Shown piece after piece: positions 57,546 to 64,000 of a stretch of DNA of 64,000 nt (position 1 is its first letter; each line of letters begins with the position of its first letter). Under the pieces are notes generated by a model. That model worked only from the letters and a program-made list of their open reading frames with translations. It did no database searches and had not been told where the DNA came from. Source of the DNA: an uncultured Sulfitobacter sp. Lineage in GTDB: Bacteria > Pseudomonadota > Alphaproteobacteria > Rhodobacterales > Rhodobacteraceae. Both the position numbers and the translations under genes were made by a program. The stretch spans positions 62,001-126,000 of the forward strand of contig CAKZPD010000028.1 of assembly GCA_937138475.1 (NCBI GenBank), in the 5' to 3' direction.

Positions 57546-58634
57546 ATGATGAACCTTGCACCCAGCATAATTGAACGCCTTGCCCGCGCCCGTGCCGATC
57601 TGCGGATGGGGGTGCCTGTGGTGTTGTCCGGGGCGCGAACGATTTTGGTTGCAGCAGTGGAAACCGTTAATAATCAGCGCCTTAATCAGATAATGTCGAT
57701 GGGGTCTGCACAGGTGGTGATCACCGCGCGCCGGGCGGAAACCCTGAAGGCCCGCGCCTATGATGGGGATATCGCGCGGGCCATGTTGCCCAAGGGCGCT
57801 GATTTGCGGTGGCTGCGCGCGGTCGCGGATCCGGCCGATGACTTGATGGCGCCGATGAAGGGGCCGCTGGATTGCGCGCGTGGCGGCGATGTCACCGCCG
57901 AACGGCTGGCGATCCAGCTGATAAAATCCGCCCAGCTTTTGCCCGCAGCATTGGTGGTTGAGATCACCAAGACCCGTGAAAAGTTTGAAAATCAGGGTCT
58001 TACAGTGATTTCCGTGGCGCAGGCCACCCCGCATTTGCGCGCCAACAGCCCGCTGCATCCGGTGGTTCATGCCCGCTTGCCGATGCGCGCCTCTGAGAGC
58101 GGGCGGCTGCATATTTTCCGCCCCGAGGATGGCGCAGATGAACATTATGCCATTGAAATTGGCCGCCCCGATCGCAGCCAGCCGGTGCTGGCGCGCTTGC
58201 ATTCGGCCTGTTTCACCGGCGATGTGCTGGGCAGCCTGAAATGCGACTGTGGTCCGCAGCTTGATGCGGCGCTGGCCCAGATGGCAGCCGAAGGGACTGG
58301 CCTGCTGCTGTATATGAACCAAGAGGGGCGCGGCATCGGCCTTGCCAATAAGATGCGCGCATATTCCCTGCAAGATCAAGGGTTTGATACGGTCGAGGCC
58401 AATCACCGACTAGGGTTCGAGGACGACGAGCGGGATTTCAGATTGGGGGCGGATATCCTGCGTGCCTTGGGGTTTTCCCAGGTGCGGCTGTTGACCAACA
58501 ACCCCCGCAAGGTGGCAATGATGCAATCCAGCGGCATCACCGTCGCGCAGCGGGTGCCCCTGCGGGTGGGAAAAACCCCGCAAAACGCCGCCTATCTGGC
58601 GACAAAAGCCAATAAATCCGGGCATTTGATGTGA
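57546..58634 (+). CDS. ribA: GTP cyclohydrolase II with degenerate N-terminal extension
   Basis: First step of riboflavin synthesis: GTP to the diaminopyrimidine phosphate. The 362-aa protein has the GCH II domain from about residue 165: LHSACFTGDVLGSLKCDCGPQLD (zinc Cys), YMNQEGRGIGLANKMRAYSLQ and LLTNNPRKVAMM. The N-terminal ~150 aa (LARARADLRMGVPVVLSGA, VVITARRAETLK) looks like a remnant DHBP synthase (RibB) domain without its acidic DDExRENEGD motif, so RibB activity must come from elsewhere. The stop overlaps the next gene (GTGA). Confidence 0.93.
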   Translation: MMNLAPSIIERLARARADLRMGVPVVLSGARTILVAAVETVNNQRLNQIMSMGSAQVVITARRAETLKARAYDGDIARAMLPKGADLRWLRAVADPADDLMAPMKGPLDCARGGDVTAERLAIQLIKSAQLLPAALVVEITKTREKFENQGLTVISVAQATPHLRANSPLHPVVHARLPMRASESGRLHIFRPEDGADEHYAIEIGRPDRSQPVLARLHSACFTGDVLGSLKCDCGPQLDAALAQMAAEGTGLLLYMNQEGRGIGLANKMRAYSLQDQGFDTVEANHRLGFEDDERDFRLGADILRALGFSQVRLLTNNPRKVAMMQSSGITVAQRVPLRVGKTPQNAAYLATKANKSGHLM

Positions 58635-59146
58635 CCCCGTATGATTTGGTCCTGACCCCTCGGGGCCTGCGGTTTATGGGGCGCCTTTACCCATGCAGCA
58701 TCGGCAAGGGAGGGCCCAGCCCCGACAAGCACGAGGGGGACGGCGCGACGCCCTGCGGGGTGCACCGCATTGTTGGAATGCTGTATCGCCCTGACCGGAT
58801 GCCGGCGCCCGCGCCCTGGGCTGTGCCCATCGGCCCGCGCGATTTATGGTCAGACGATCCGACCCTGCCGGGGTATAACCGCCATGTAAAAGCCCCCTTT
58901 GCCGGCAGCCACGAACGCCTGCGCCGCGCCGATCCCTTGTATGATCTGGTCTTGTTGACCGATTGGAACTGGCCTGATGCGCAGCCGGGGCGCGGGTCGG
59001 CGATCTTTATCCATCAGTGGCGCCGGCCCGGTTTCCCGACCGAAGGGTGCCTGGGGTTGTCACGTCAGAATTTGCGTTATATTTCAACGCATATTGGCAT
59101 TGGATCGCGGTTTATTGTGCCACCGTTTCCCGCGCTCCGAAAATAG
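58631..59146 (+). CDS. L,D-transpeptidase (YkuD) family protein without signal peptide
   Basis: A 171-aa YkuD-fold protein. The catalytic His and Cys are in FIHQWRRPGFPTEGCLGLS near the C terminus, and the N terminus YDLVLTPRGLRFMGRLYPCSIGKGG matches the fold. No signal peptide or membrane helix is seen, although L,D-transpeptidases usually act in the periplasm. It starts with GTG overlapping ribA, so they are cotranscribed. The 3' end overlaps the 3' end of yggS by 35 nt on the opposite strand. Confidence 0.85.
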   Translation: MTPYDLVLTPRGLRFMGRLYPCSIGKGGPSPDKHEGDGATPCGVHRIVGMLYRPDRMPAPAPWAVPIGPRDLWSDDPTLPGYNRHVKAPFAGSHERLRRADPLYDLVLLTDWNWPDAQPGRGSAIFIHQWRRPGFPTEGCLGLSRQNLRYISTHIGIGSRFIVPPFPALRK

Positions 59147-59771
59147 CGGATCCAACCCGAACATGGGTTGCGCCAAGGGCAATGGCGCGGGTGAAATCGC
59201 TGCTCATTCCCATGCTCAGGCCGGTCAGGCCATTGCGGGCGGCGATTTTCGCCAAGAGCGCAAAATGCAAGGACGCCTCTTCGGACACCGGCGGAATACA
59301 CATCAATCCGCGCACGGGCAGATCCATATTCAGACACTCTTTGATAAAGGCGTCTGCCTCGCCCGGCAGCACCCCGGCCTTTTGCGGCTCTTCTCCGGTG
59401 TTGATTTGAATGAATAAATCGGGGCAATGCCCGATTTCTTGGGCAAGGCGGGCAAAGGTGGCGGCCAGTTTGGGGCGGTCCAGCGAATGGATGGCCTGAA
59501 ACAATTCAAAGGCCTGGCGGGCTTTGTTGGTTTGCACCGGGCCAATCAGATGCAAATCAATCCCGTCAAAGCGTTGCCGAAAATCTGGCCATTTGCCTGC
59601 CGCCTCTTGCACACGGTTTTCGCCGAATACCCGATGGCCCTGATCCAGAATATGCGCGACGCGGTCGTTCGGTTGCACTTTGGACACCGCGATCAATGTA
59701 ACCGCGCCGGCCGGCCGGCCGGCGGCGGCTTCTGCCTTTGCGATTTCGTCCTGAATTTCCGTCAATGCCAT
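59112..59771 (-). CDS. YggS/PROSC family pyridoxal 5'-phosphate-binding protein
   Basis: A 219-aa PLP-homeostasis protein. The PLP Lys lies in LIAVSKVQPNDRV (about residue 32), followed by FGENRVQEAAGKW, LHLIGPVQTNKARQAF and the C-terminal phosphate site LSMGMSSDFTRAIALGATHVRVGSAIFG. It keeps free PLP low; no enzyme reaction is known. The ATG at 59771 starts the conserved region. It lies next to the second porin on the same strand. Confidence 0.95.
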   Translation of the reverse strand: MALTEIQDEIAKAEAAAGRPAGAVTLIAVSKVQPNDRVAHILDQGHRVFGENRVQEAAGKWPDFRQRFDGIDLHLIGPVQTNKARQAFELFQAIHSLDRPKLAATFARLAQEIGHCPDLFIQINTGEEPQKAGVLPGEADAFIKECLNMDLPVRGLMCIPPVSEEASLHFALLAKIAARNGLTGLSMGMSSDFTRAIALGATHVRVGSAIFGARETVAQ

Positions 59772-59873
59772 TGGTCGATCCCTTTTGCTTTGGCCCCAAA
59801 AACACCAGTTTGCGGCAAAAGAAAAGGGGCAGGCCCTGCGGCCCACCCCTTCCCAATGTGGATTGAAACTGGC

Positions 59874-60752
59874 TTAGAAGCCGAATTTCACACCGATTTC
59901 CGCGCGCTGTGTGCCCGCAGTGTTTTCTTCGATGCCTGCGCCAACGGAAACACCGCCGCCCAGGCTGTGGTTGGCGCCCAGGCCAAAGGCTGTGTCGGTG
60001 CCGGCTGTGGACACGTCAGCAACGTAAACGGTGACAGATGTGTCGGCCGATACGTTATAGCCCAAGGTCAAAGCGTTGCGCTTGGTGCCGTTGTTGTCGC
60101 CGTAACCGGCGGTGAAGGACATATCGCCCATCGAATAGCCAACTGTGACGGCTGTTACGTCATCAGCGGCAACGTCACCCTGCTGAACACCAGCAGCGAA
60201 TGTCAGGTTGCCGGCCGAATAAGCAACGGTCAGCTGGTGATCGCCAGCGCCATCAGCTGTTGCGGCAGATACGGTCAGATCGCCCATGACATAGTTTACC
60301 TGAACGCCGTTTGCGCCAGCGCCGGTCGACGAATAGGCCAGGTTGTCGCCTGATGTGACGATGTTCGCAAAGTTACCGCCTGTGTAACCTACGGTTGGGG
60401 CATAGACACCTGGCATGGATTCCAGTGGGCCAGGGATGTTACCCGCATAAACTGTAACGTTGCCCGAGCCGATGTGAACTTGGCCGCCGCTCAGTGTTGC
60501 TGTCGCGCCACCGGCTGTCCGCAGACGGACCTTGCCGCCCCAGCTCAGGTTGCCGTTTGTGCCGGAACCTTTGATGTCGATGTTGACGCGGTTTTCAGTC
60601 GCAGTCGAGGACACACCACCGGATGGTTTCGACTGGTTCAGACCAAAACGGCCGTAGCCGGACAGGTTGATATCGGCTGCTGCCATGCCGGCTGTGGCGA
60701 TCAGGGCAGTAGTAGCGAAGAAACCTTGTTCAATTCGGGCAAGGTAATTCAT
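59874..60752 (-). CDS. Porin paralogue with altered translation start
   Basis: A 292-aa barrel protein that closely resembles the porin at 54430 (from FATTALIATAGMAAAD on, most residues match; it ends in GVKFGF). The normal start has been lost: where the other gene has ATG-AAA-AAA-GTT, this one has ATT-GAA-CAA-GGT, and the frame reaches an upstream ATG only by adding MNYLARIEQG. No ribosome-binding site precedes that ATG; AAGGAGA lies about 35 nt upstream, too far. The resulting signal peptide has no net positive n-region. It may be poorly expressed or silent. Confidence 0.75.
   Translation of the reverse strand: MNYLARIEQGFFATTALIATAGMAAADINLSGYGRFGLNQSKPSGGVSSTATENRVNIDIKGSGTNGNLSWGGKVRLRTAGGATATLSGGQVHIGSGNVTVYAGNIPGPLESMPGVYAPTVGYTGGNFANIVTSGDNLAYSSTGAGANGVQVNYVMGDLTVSAATADGAGDHQLTVAYSAGNLTFAAGVQQGDVAADDVTAVTVGYSMGDMSFTAGYGDNNGTKRNALTLGYNVSADTSVTVYVADVSTAGTDTAFGLGANHSLGGGVSVGAGIEENTAGTQRAEIGVKFGF
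60633..60721 (-). repeat. Right arm of the 89-bp perfect inverted repeat
   Basis: Reverse complement of 54443-54531, in the 5' end of the second porin. The two arms are about 6.1 kb apart in inverted orientation; homologous exchange between them would invert the segment with the integrase, cenR-like gene, ribA and yggS. Confidence 0.85.
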
Positions 60753-60952
60753 ACTATTGGCCGAAAATGGGGGGTTTGCGCCAGTCTCCTTAAAAGTGTG
60801 CGGTGCGGAAAATATTGGTCCATACGTTTGGCGCTAAAATACACCCATAAGGAGAGTTCAGGCGCCCCGGATCAACAAAGCGGCGCCGGGGCATGGTGCT
60901 TGGGGCGGGGCTGGGATAGGGTGGCGCGAAACGGGGATTTCGGGGGGCCTTT

Positions 60953-61741
60953 ATGTCGTTTACGCTTGCCACATGGAACATCAATTCGGTGCGGTTGCGG
61001 GCCGATCTGGTGCTGCGGCTGCTGGCCGAACAGGGGCCGGATGTGCTGTGCTTGCAAGAATGCAAAAGCCCGGTCGACAAGATGCCGCTCGACGCCTTCG
61101 CCGCAGCGGGATACGGTCATTGCGTGGCGCGCGGGCAAAAGGGCTATAACGGGGTTGCCATCCTGTCGCGTTTGCCCCTGACCGAGGCCGGCGCCGAGGA
61201 TTTCGCCAGCCTGGGCCATGCGCGGCATGTGGCGGCGCGGCTGGAAAATGGCGCGGTGATCCATAATTTTTATGTCCCGGCCGGCGGTGATGTGCCCGAT
61301 CGCACCGTGAACGAGAAATTCGGCCAAAAGCTGGATTATCTAGCGCAGATGCGTGACTGGTTCGTGCAATCCGCGCCCGAGCGGTCGATTTTGGTCGGGG
61401 ATCTGAATATTGCCCCGCGCGAGGACGACGTTTGGGATCACAAAAAGCTGCTGAAAATCGTCAGCCACACCCCGCAAGAGGTCGCAGCATTGGGCGAGGT
61501 CCAAGAGGCGGGGCGCTTTGTCGATATAACCCGGCAGGACATTCCGCAGGGGCCATTGTTCAGCTGGTGGTCTTATCGCGCGCGCGATTGGGACGCGGCG
61601 GACAAGGGGCGGCGGCTGGACCATATCTGGGCGACGGCGGATATTGCCCAGGCGGGACATTCCAGCAAGATCCTGCGCGATGTGCGCGGCTGGGACCAAC
61701 CAAGCGATCACGCGCCGGTTTTTGCGGCTTTTGACCTTTGA
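60953..61741 (+). CDS. xthA: Exodeoxyribonuclease III
   Basis: Class II AP endonuclease and 3'-5' exonuclease of base-excision repair, 262 aa. EEP-fold motifs are complete: ATWNINSVRLR at the N terminus, CLQECKSPVD (metal Glu), GYNGVAILSR, LVGDLNIAPREDDVWD, RLDHIWA and SDHAPVFAAF (catalytic His). It stands alone, divergent from the second porin. Confidence 0.96.
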   Translation: MSFTLATWNINSVRLRADLVLRLLAEQGPDVLCLQECKSPVDKMPLDAFAAAGYGHCVARGQKGYNGVAILSRLPLTEAGAEDFASLGHARHVAARLENGAVIHNFYVPAGGDVPDRTVNEKFGQKLDYLAQMRDWFVQSAPERSILVGDLNIAPREDDVWDHKKLLKIVSHTPQEVAALGEVQEAGRFVDITRQDIPQGPLFSWWSYRARDWDAADKGRRLDHIWATADIAQAGHSSKILRDVRGWDQPSDHAPVFAAFDL

Positions 61742-61796
61742 TTTTGCGCCCGCACCGCACATATAGGGCGAAACAGCCTGTGATAGGAAAGAAAAC

Positions 61797-62714
61797 ATGG
61801 ATTTGAATGTACTTGGCGCCGGTTCAGGCGCGTCAGAGTGGATCAAGGACACAACCGAGGCCAGCTTTATGGCCGATGTGGTCGAGGCCTCGCAATCGGT
61901 GCCGGTCATCGTGGATTTCTGGGCGCCCTGGTGCGGCCCGTGCAAGACCCTTGGCCCGCAATTGGAAGCCGAGGTCACGGCAGCCAAGGGCGCGGTGCGC
62001 ATGGTCAAGGTGAATGTCGACGAGGCGCAGAATATCGCGGCGCAGCTTCAGATTCAGTCGATCCCGACGGTCTATGCGTTTTTCAAGGGACAGCCGGTGG
62101 ACGGGTTTCAAGGCGCGGTGCCCGCATCTGAGCTGAAAGCCTTTGTTGAGCGGGTGATCAAGGCCGGCGGCGGCGAGGCCCCCTCGGAAAGTCTTGGCGC
62201 CGCAGTCGAGGCCGCAGAAGAGATGCTGGCCGAGGGCGCGATTGACGATGCGATTCAGACATTCGCAGCGGTTCTGGGCGAAGACCCAGCCCATGCGGCG
62301 GCCTATGGCGGTTTGGTGCGGGCGCATATTCAGGCCGGCGATTTCGATCAGGCCGAAGCGGTGCTGAATGGCGCCCCGGTCGAGATTTCCAAATCGCCCG
62401 AGCTTGAGAGCGCGCACGCGCAGCTTGAGCTGGCCCGCCAGGCGCAGGCCGCCGGGCCAGTGGATGAATTGCGCGCGGCGGTGCAGGCCGATCCGACCGA
62501 TCATCAGGCCCGATTTGATCTGGCGCAAGCCTTGCATGGCACCGGCGATATCGAGGGCGCGGTCGAACAATTGCTTGAGCTGTTTCGCCGTGACCGCACA
62601 TGGAACGATGAGGCGGCCAAGGCTCAGCTGTTCACGATTTTTGAATCGCTCAAGGCCAATGACCCGGTGGCGCTGAATGGACGGCGGCGGCTTAGCTCGA
62701 TGATCTTTGCATAA
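61797..62714 (+). CDS. Thioredoxin-TPR fusion (YbbN/CnoX-like)
   Basis: A 305-aa protein. The N-terminal thioredoxin domain has DFWAPWCGPCKTLGP (about residue 42) and cis-Pro in SIPTVYAF. The C-terminal ~170 aa form TPR-like helices (EEMLAEGAIDDAIQTFAAVLG, NQLLELF-like VEQLLELFRRD). CnoX/YbbN acts as chaperedoxin for stressed proteins, while keeping the WCGPC active site. Good ribosome-binding site (TAGGAAAG). It precedes the Lon-N gene by 26 nt. Confidence 0.92.
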   Translation: MDLNVLGAGSGASEWIKDTTEASFMADVVEASQSVPVIVDFWAPWCGPCKTLGPQLEAEVTAAKGAVRMVKVNVDEAQNIAAQLQIQSIPTVYAFFKGQPVDGFQGAVPASELKAFVERVIKAGGGEAPSESLGAAVEAAEEMLAEGAIDDAIQTFAAVLGEDPAHAAAYGGLVRAHIQAGDFDQAEAVLNGAPVEISKSPELESAHAQLELARQAQAAGPVDELRAAVQADPTDHQARFDLAQALHGTGDIEGAVEQLLELFRRDRTWNDEAAKAQLFTIFESLKANDPVALNGRRRLSSMIFA

Positions 62715-62740
62715 TGTGCTGCGCCGGCTAGGGTAGGGCC

Positions 62741-63385
62741 ATGATCAAGCCAAGCGATTTGCCCGACGTGGTTGCGATTTTTCCTTTGCCCGGGGCGCTG
62801 TTGTTGCCCCGTGCCCGGTTGCCGCTGCATATTTTTGAGCCGCGCTATTTGCAGATGTTCGAAGATGCGCTGAAAACCCGCGAGCGGCTGATCGCCATGG
62901 TGCAGCCCAACGAAGTGCCGGGGCGCGGCGGCAACGGATTGCACCGGATTGGCTGTGCCGGACGGGTGACACAGTTTTCCGAAACGGATGATGGGCGCTA
63001 TTTGATCACGCTGGGCGGTGTGTCGCGCTTTCGGGTGCTGCGCGAGGTTGAGGGGTTTACCCCATATCGCCGCTGCGAGGTCAGCTGGGAAGGGTTCGAG
63101 CGGGATCTGGGCGGGGAAGAAAAAGATCGCCGGTTTGATCGACCGGGGTTTTTGGACCTGCTGGGCCGTTATTTCGATGCGCGCGATCTTTCGGCGGATT
63201 GGGAGACGTTGAAAGAAGCCGATGATGAGCTGTTGATCAATTCGCTGTCGATGATGCTTGATTTCGAACCGGAAGACCGGCAGGCCCTGCTGGAGGCGCC
63301 GTCGCTGTCGACGCGGCGCGAAACCTTGGTGACGTTGATTGAGTTCCAGTTGCGCGGCGGAGATGAAAGCGAGACCATGCAATGA
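62741..63385 (+). CDS. LON peptidase substrate-binding domain-containing protein
   Basis: A 214-aa protein consisting of the N-terminal domain of Lon (PUA-like) without ATPase or protease parts: [31 protein letters not shown] is diagnostic, followed by a helical part. Function unknown. It overlaps the Trm112-type gene by 4 nt and follows the thioredoxin-TPR gene, so the three form one operon. Confidence 0.92.
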   Translation: MIKPSDLPDVVAIFPLPGALLLPRARLPLHIFEPRYLQMFEDALKTRERLIAMVQPNEVPGRGGNGLHRIGCAGRVTQFSETDDGRYLITLGGVSRFRVLREVEGFTPYRRCEVSWEGFERDLGGEEKDRRFDRPGFLDLLGRYFDARDLSADWETLKEADDELLINSLSMMLDFEPEDRQALLEAPSLSTRRETLVTLIEFQLRGGDESETMQ

Positions 63386-63567
63386 GTGAGACACAGATTG
63401 AATTTGACCGCCGCATGCTTGAGGCGCTGATTTGTCCACGCAGTCAGACCACGCTGGAGTATGACAAGGCGCGCCAGGAGCTGGTGTCGAAGGCGGCCGG
63501 GCTGGCCTATCCTATTCGCAACGGGATCCCGGTGATGCTGGTAGATGAGGCGCGGGTTCTGGAGTGA
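63382..63567 (+). CDS. Trm112 family protein
   Basis: A 61-aa Trm112-like (UPF0434) protein: [16 protein letters not shown], then [24 protein letters not shown]. In eukaryotes Trm112 activates methyltransferases; the bacterial role is unknown. Only one Cys of the zinc knuckle remains (CPRS, no second pair), so zinc binding is doubtful. Last gene of the plus-strand operon. Confidence 0.9.
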   Translation: MSETQIEFDRRMLEALICPRSQTTLEYDKARQELVSKAAGLAYPIRNGIPVMLVDEARVLE

Positions 63568-63625
63568 GCTGCGCGGATTGAACGGCGGGGGGCGCCGCAT
63601 GTGCCGGTTTGCTGTTGCGCGGGTC

Positions 63626-63660
63626 GGAGCCTCCGGCGGGGATATTTAAGAACAAAAGAA
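63626..63660 (-). repeat. 35-bp 3'-end repeat, copy F
   Basis: Identical to copy A, on the minus strand, 17 nt after the stop of the ubiH-like gene and in the convergent gap with the Trm112 gene. Confidence 0.9.
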
Positions 63661-63677
63661 GGGGCGCGCGGGGGCGT

Positions 63678-64000
63678 TCAGAGCGGTTGGCCTTTCATCA
63701 GGCGCGGCAGATCGCCATTCAGGCCGGCCGCCTCGCGGATGAAACCACGGCGCAGGGGGGGCAGGTGCGCCACCAGCCCCATGCCGATGTCGCGGGCGGC
63801 GCGCAGGAGCGAGTTATCGTTCGAAAACAGCCGGTTGAATGTGTCTGTGGCCAGGGCCAGCGCGGCGTTGTCGAAGCGGCGCCAGGTTTGATACCGGGAC
63901 AGGACATCCGGGGCGCCGATGTCTTCGCCGCGCCGTGTGGCATCGGCGATCACTTGGGCCAAGGCGGCGATATCGCGCAGCCCGGCGTTCAGCCCTTGCC
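63678..64000 (-). CDS. UbiH/UbiF/VisC/COQ6 family FAD-dependent hydroxylase, 5' end cut by window edge
   Basis: The C-terminal ~107 aa of a flavin monooxygenase of ubiquinone synthesis. It begins inside the FAD-ribityl signature (QGLNAGLRDIAALAQVI, from the family GQGLNLGLRD), followed by VLSRYQTWRRFDNAALALATDTFNRLFSND and ends RLMKGQPL. Which ring position it hydroxylates cannot be told from this part. The N-terminal Rossmann half lies beyond the window. Confidence 0.9.
   Translation of the reverse strand, partial: QGLNAGLRDIAALAQVIADATRRGEDIGAPDVLSRYQTWRRFDNAALALATDTFNRLFSNDNSLLRAARDIGMGLVAHLPPLRRGFIREAAGLNGDLPRLMKGQPL

Noticed and set aside
55345-60855. The integrase segment as a genomic island bounded by direct repeats
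   Set aside because: It contains cenR, ribA and yggS, which are core genes, and no cargo or mobility genes apart from the integrase; the repeats are kept only as a weak observation.

Overview
This window is a chromosomal segment of a GC-rich alphaproteobacterium, most likely of the order Rhodobacterales (Rhodobacter/Roseobacter lineage). The signs are a CcrM adenine methyltransferase, a CenR-like response regulator, Rhodobacter-type small porins, MbfA, an LPS-core cluster with DUF4170, and the small families DUF2794, DUF2125 and DUF3576. Nearly all of it is housekeeping sequence, packed into tight operons whose genes often overlap by 4 nt or end tail to tail. I find no CRISPR array, rRNA operon, insertion sequence or prophage. 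No gap between genes exceeds 300 nt. The window edges cut a DEAD-box helicase (left) and a UbiH-type hydroxylase (right).

Layout. 0-10 kb: DEAD-box RNA helicase, tRNA-Tyr, rlmB, polA, a CHCC zinc-finger protein, gpmI, an EnvC-like protein and ctpA. 10-20 kb: ilvD, a CPBP protease, accD-folC, zapE, an MFS transporter, and a minus-strand run of ornithine cyclodeaminase-like, HAD, UPF0178 and fghA genes. 21-27 kb: mbfA divergent from a TetR regulator, paaK-paaI, DUF2794, an NlpC/P60 hydrolase, an M17 aminopeptidase and an HPt-like protein. 27.5-29.7 kb: a three-gene bicarbonate module (beta carbonic anhydrase, SbtA-type transporter, PII/SbtB-like protein). 29.8-38 kb: asd, MFS plus HpcH/HpaI aldolase, a membrane-anchored winged-helix protein with a small secreted partner, rnhB, ccrM, mutY and dciA. 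38-54 kb: a DsbA-like protein, a CaiB family CoA-transferase, lpxK-waaA-DUF4170-cysQ-pmbA-DUF2125, an SDR/enoyl-CoA hydratase/flavoprotein operon, and DUF3576-leuS-lptE-holA-GST. 54-61 kb: two closely related porin genes in inverted orientation enclosing a tyrosine recombinase, a cenR-like gene, ribA, an L,D-transpeptidase-like gene and yggS. 61-64 kb: xthA, a YbbN/CnoX thioredoxin, a Lon-N-domain protein, Trm112 and ubiH.

Several genes share themes. Envelope biogenesis is served by lpxK, waaA, lptE, the EnvC-like protein, ctpA, the porins, cenR and the DUF lipoproteins. DNA maintenance is served by polA, mutY, xthA, holA, dciA, ccrM and rnhB. The bicarbonate module could supply carboxylases such as the acetyl-CoA carboxylase whose beta subunit (accD) is also present.

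The most unusual signals are: (1) a strongly conserved 35-bp oriented element, six copies, each just after the stop codon of a gene on its own strand and five of the six in convergent gaps; (2) the inverted porin pair, which shares an 89-bp perfect identity at its 5' ends while one copy has lost the normal start codon, enclosing an orphan integrase; (3) a membrane protein with a C-terminal OmpR-type winged helix, overlapping a small secreted protein gene; (4) three GANTC sites packed into the ccrM promoter; (5) a 19-bp perfect palindrome in the cenR leader.
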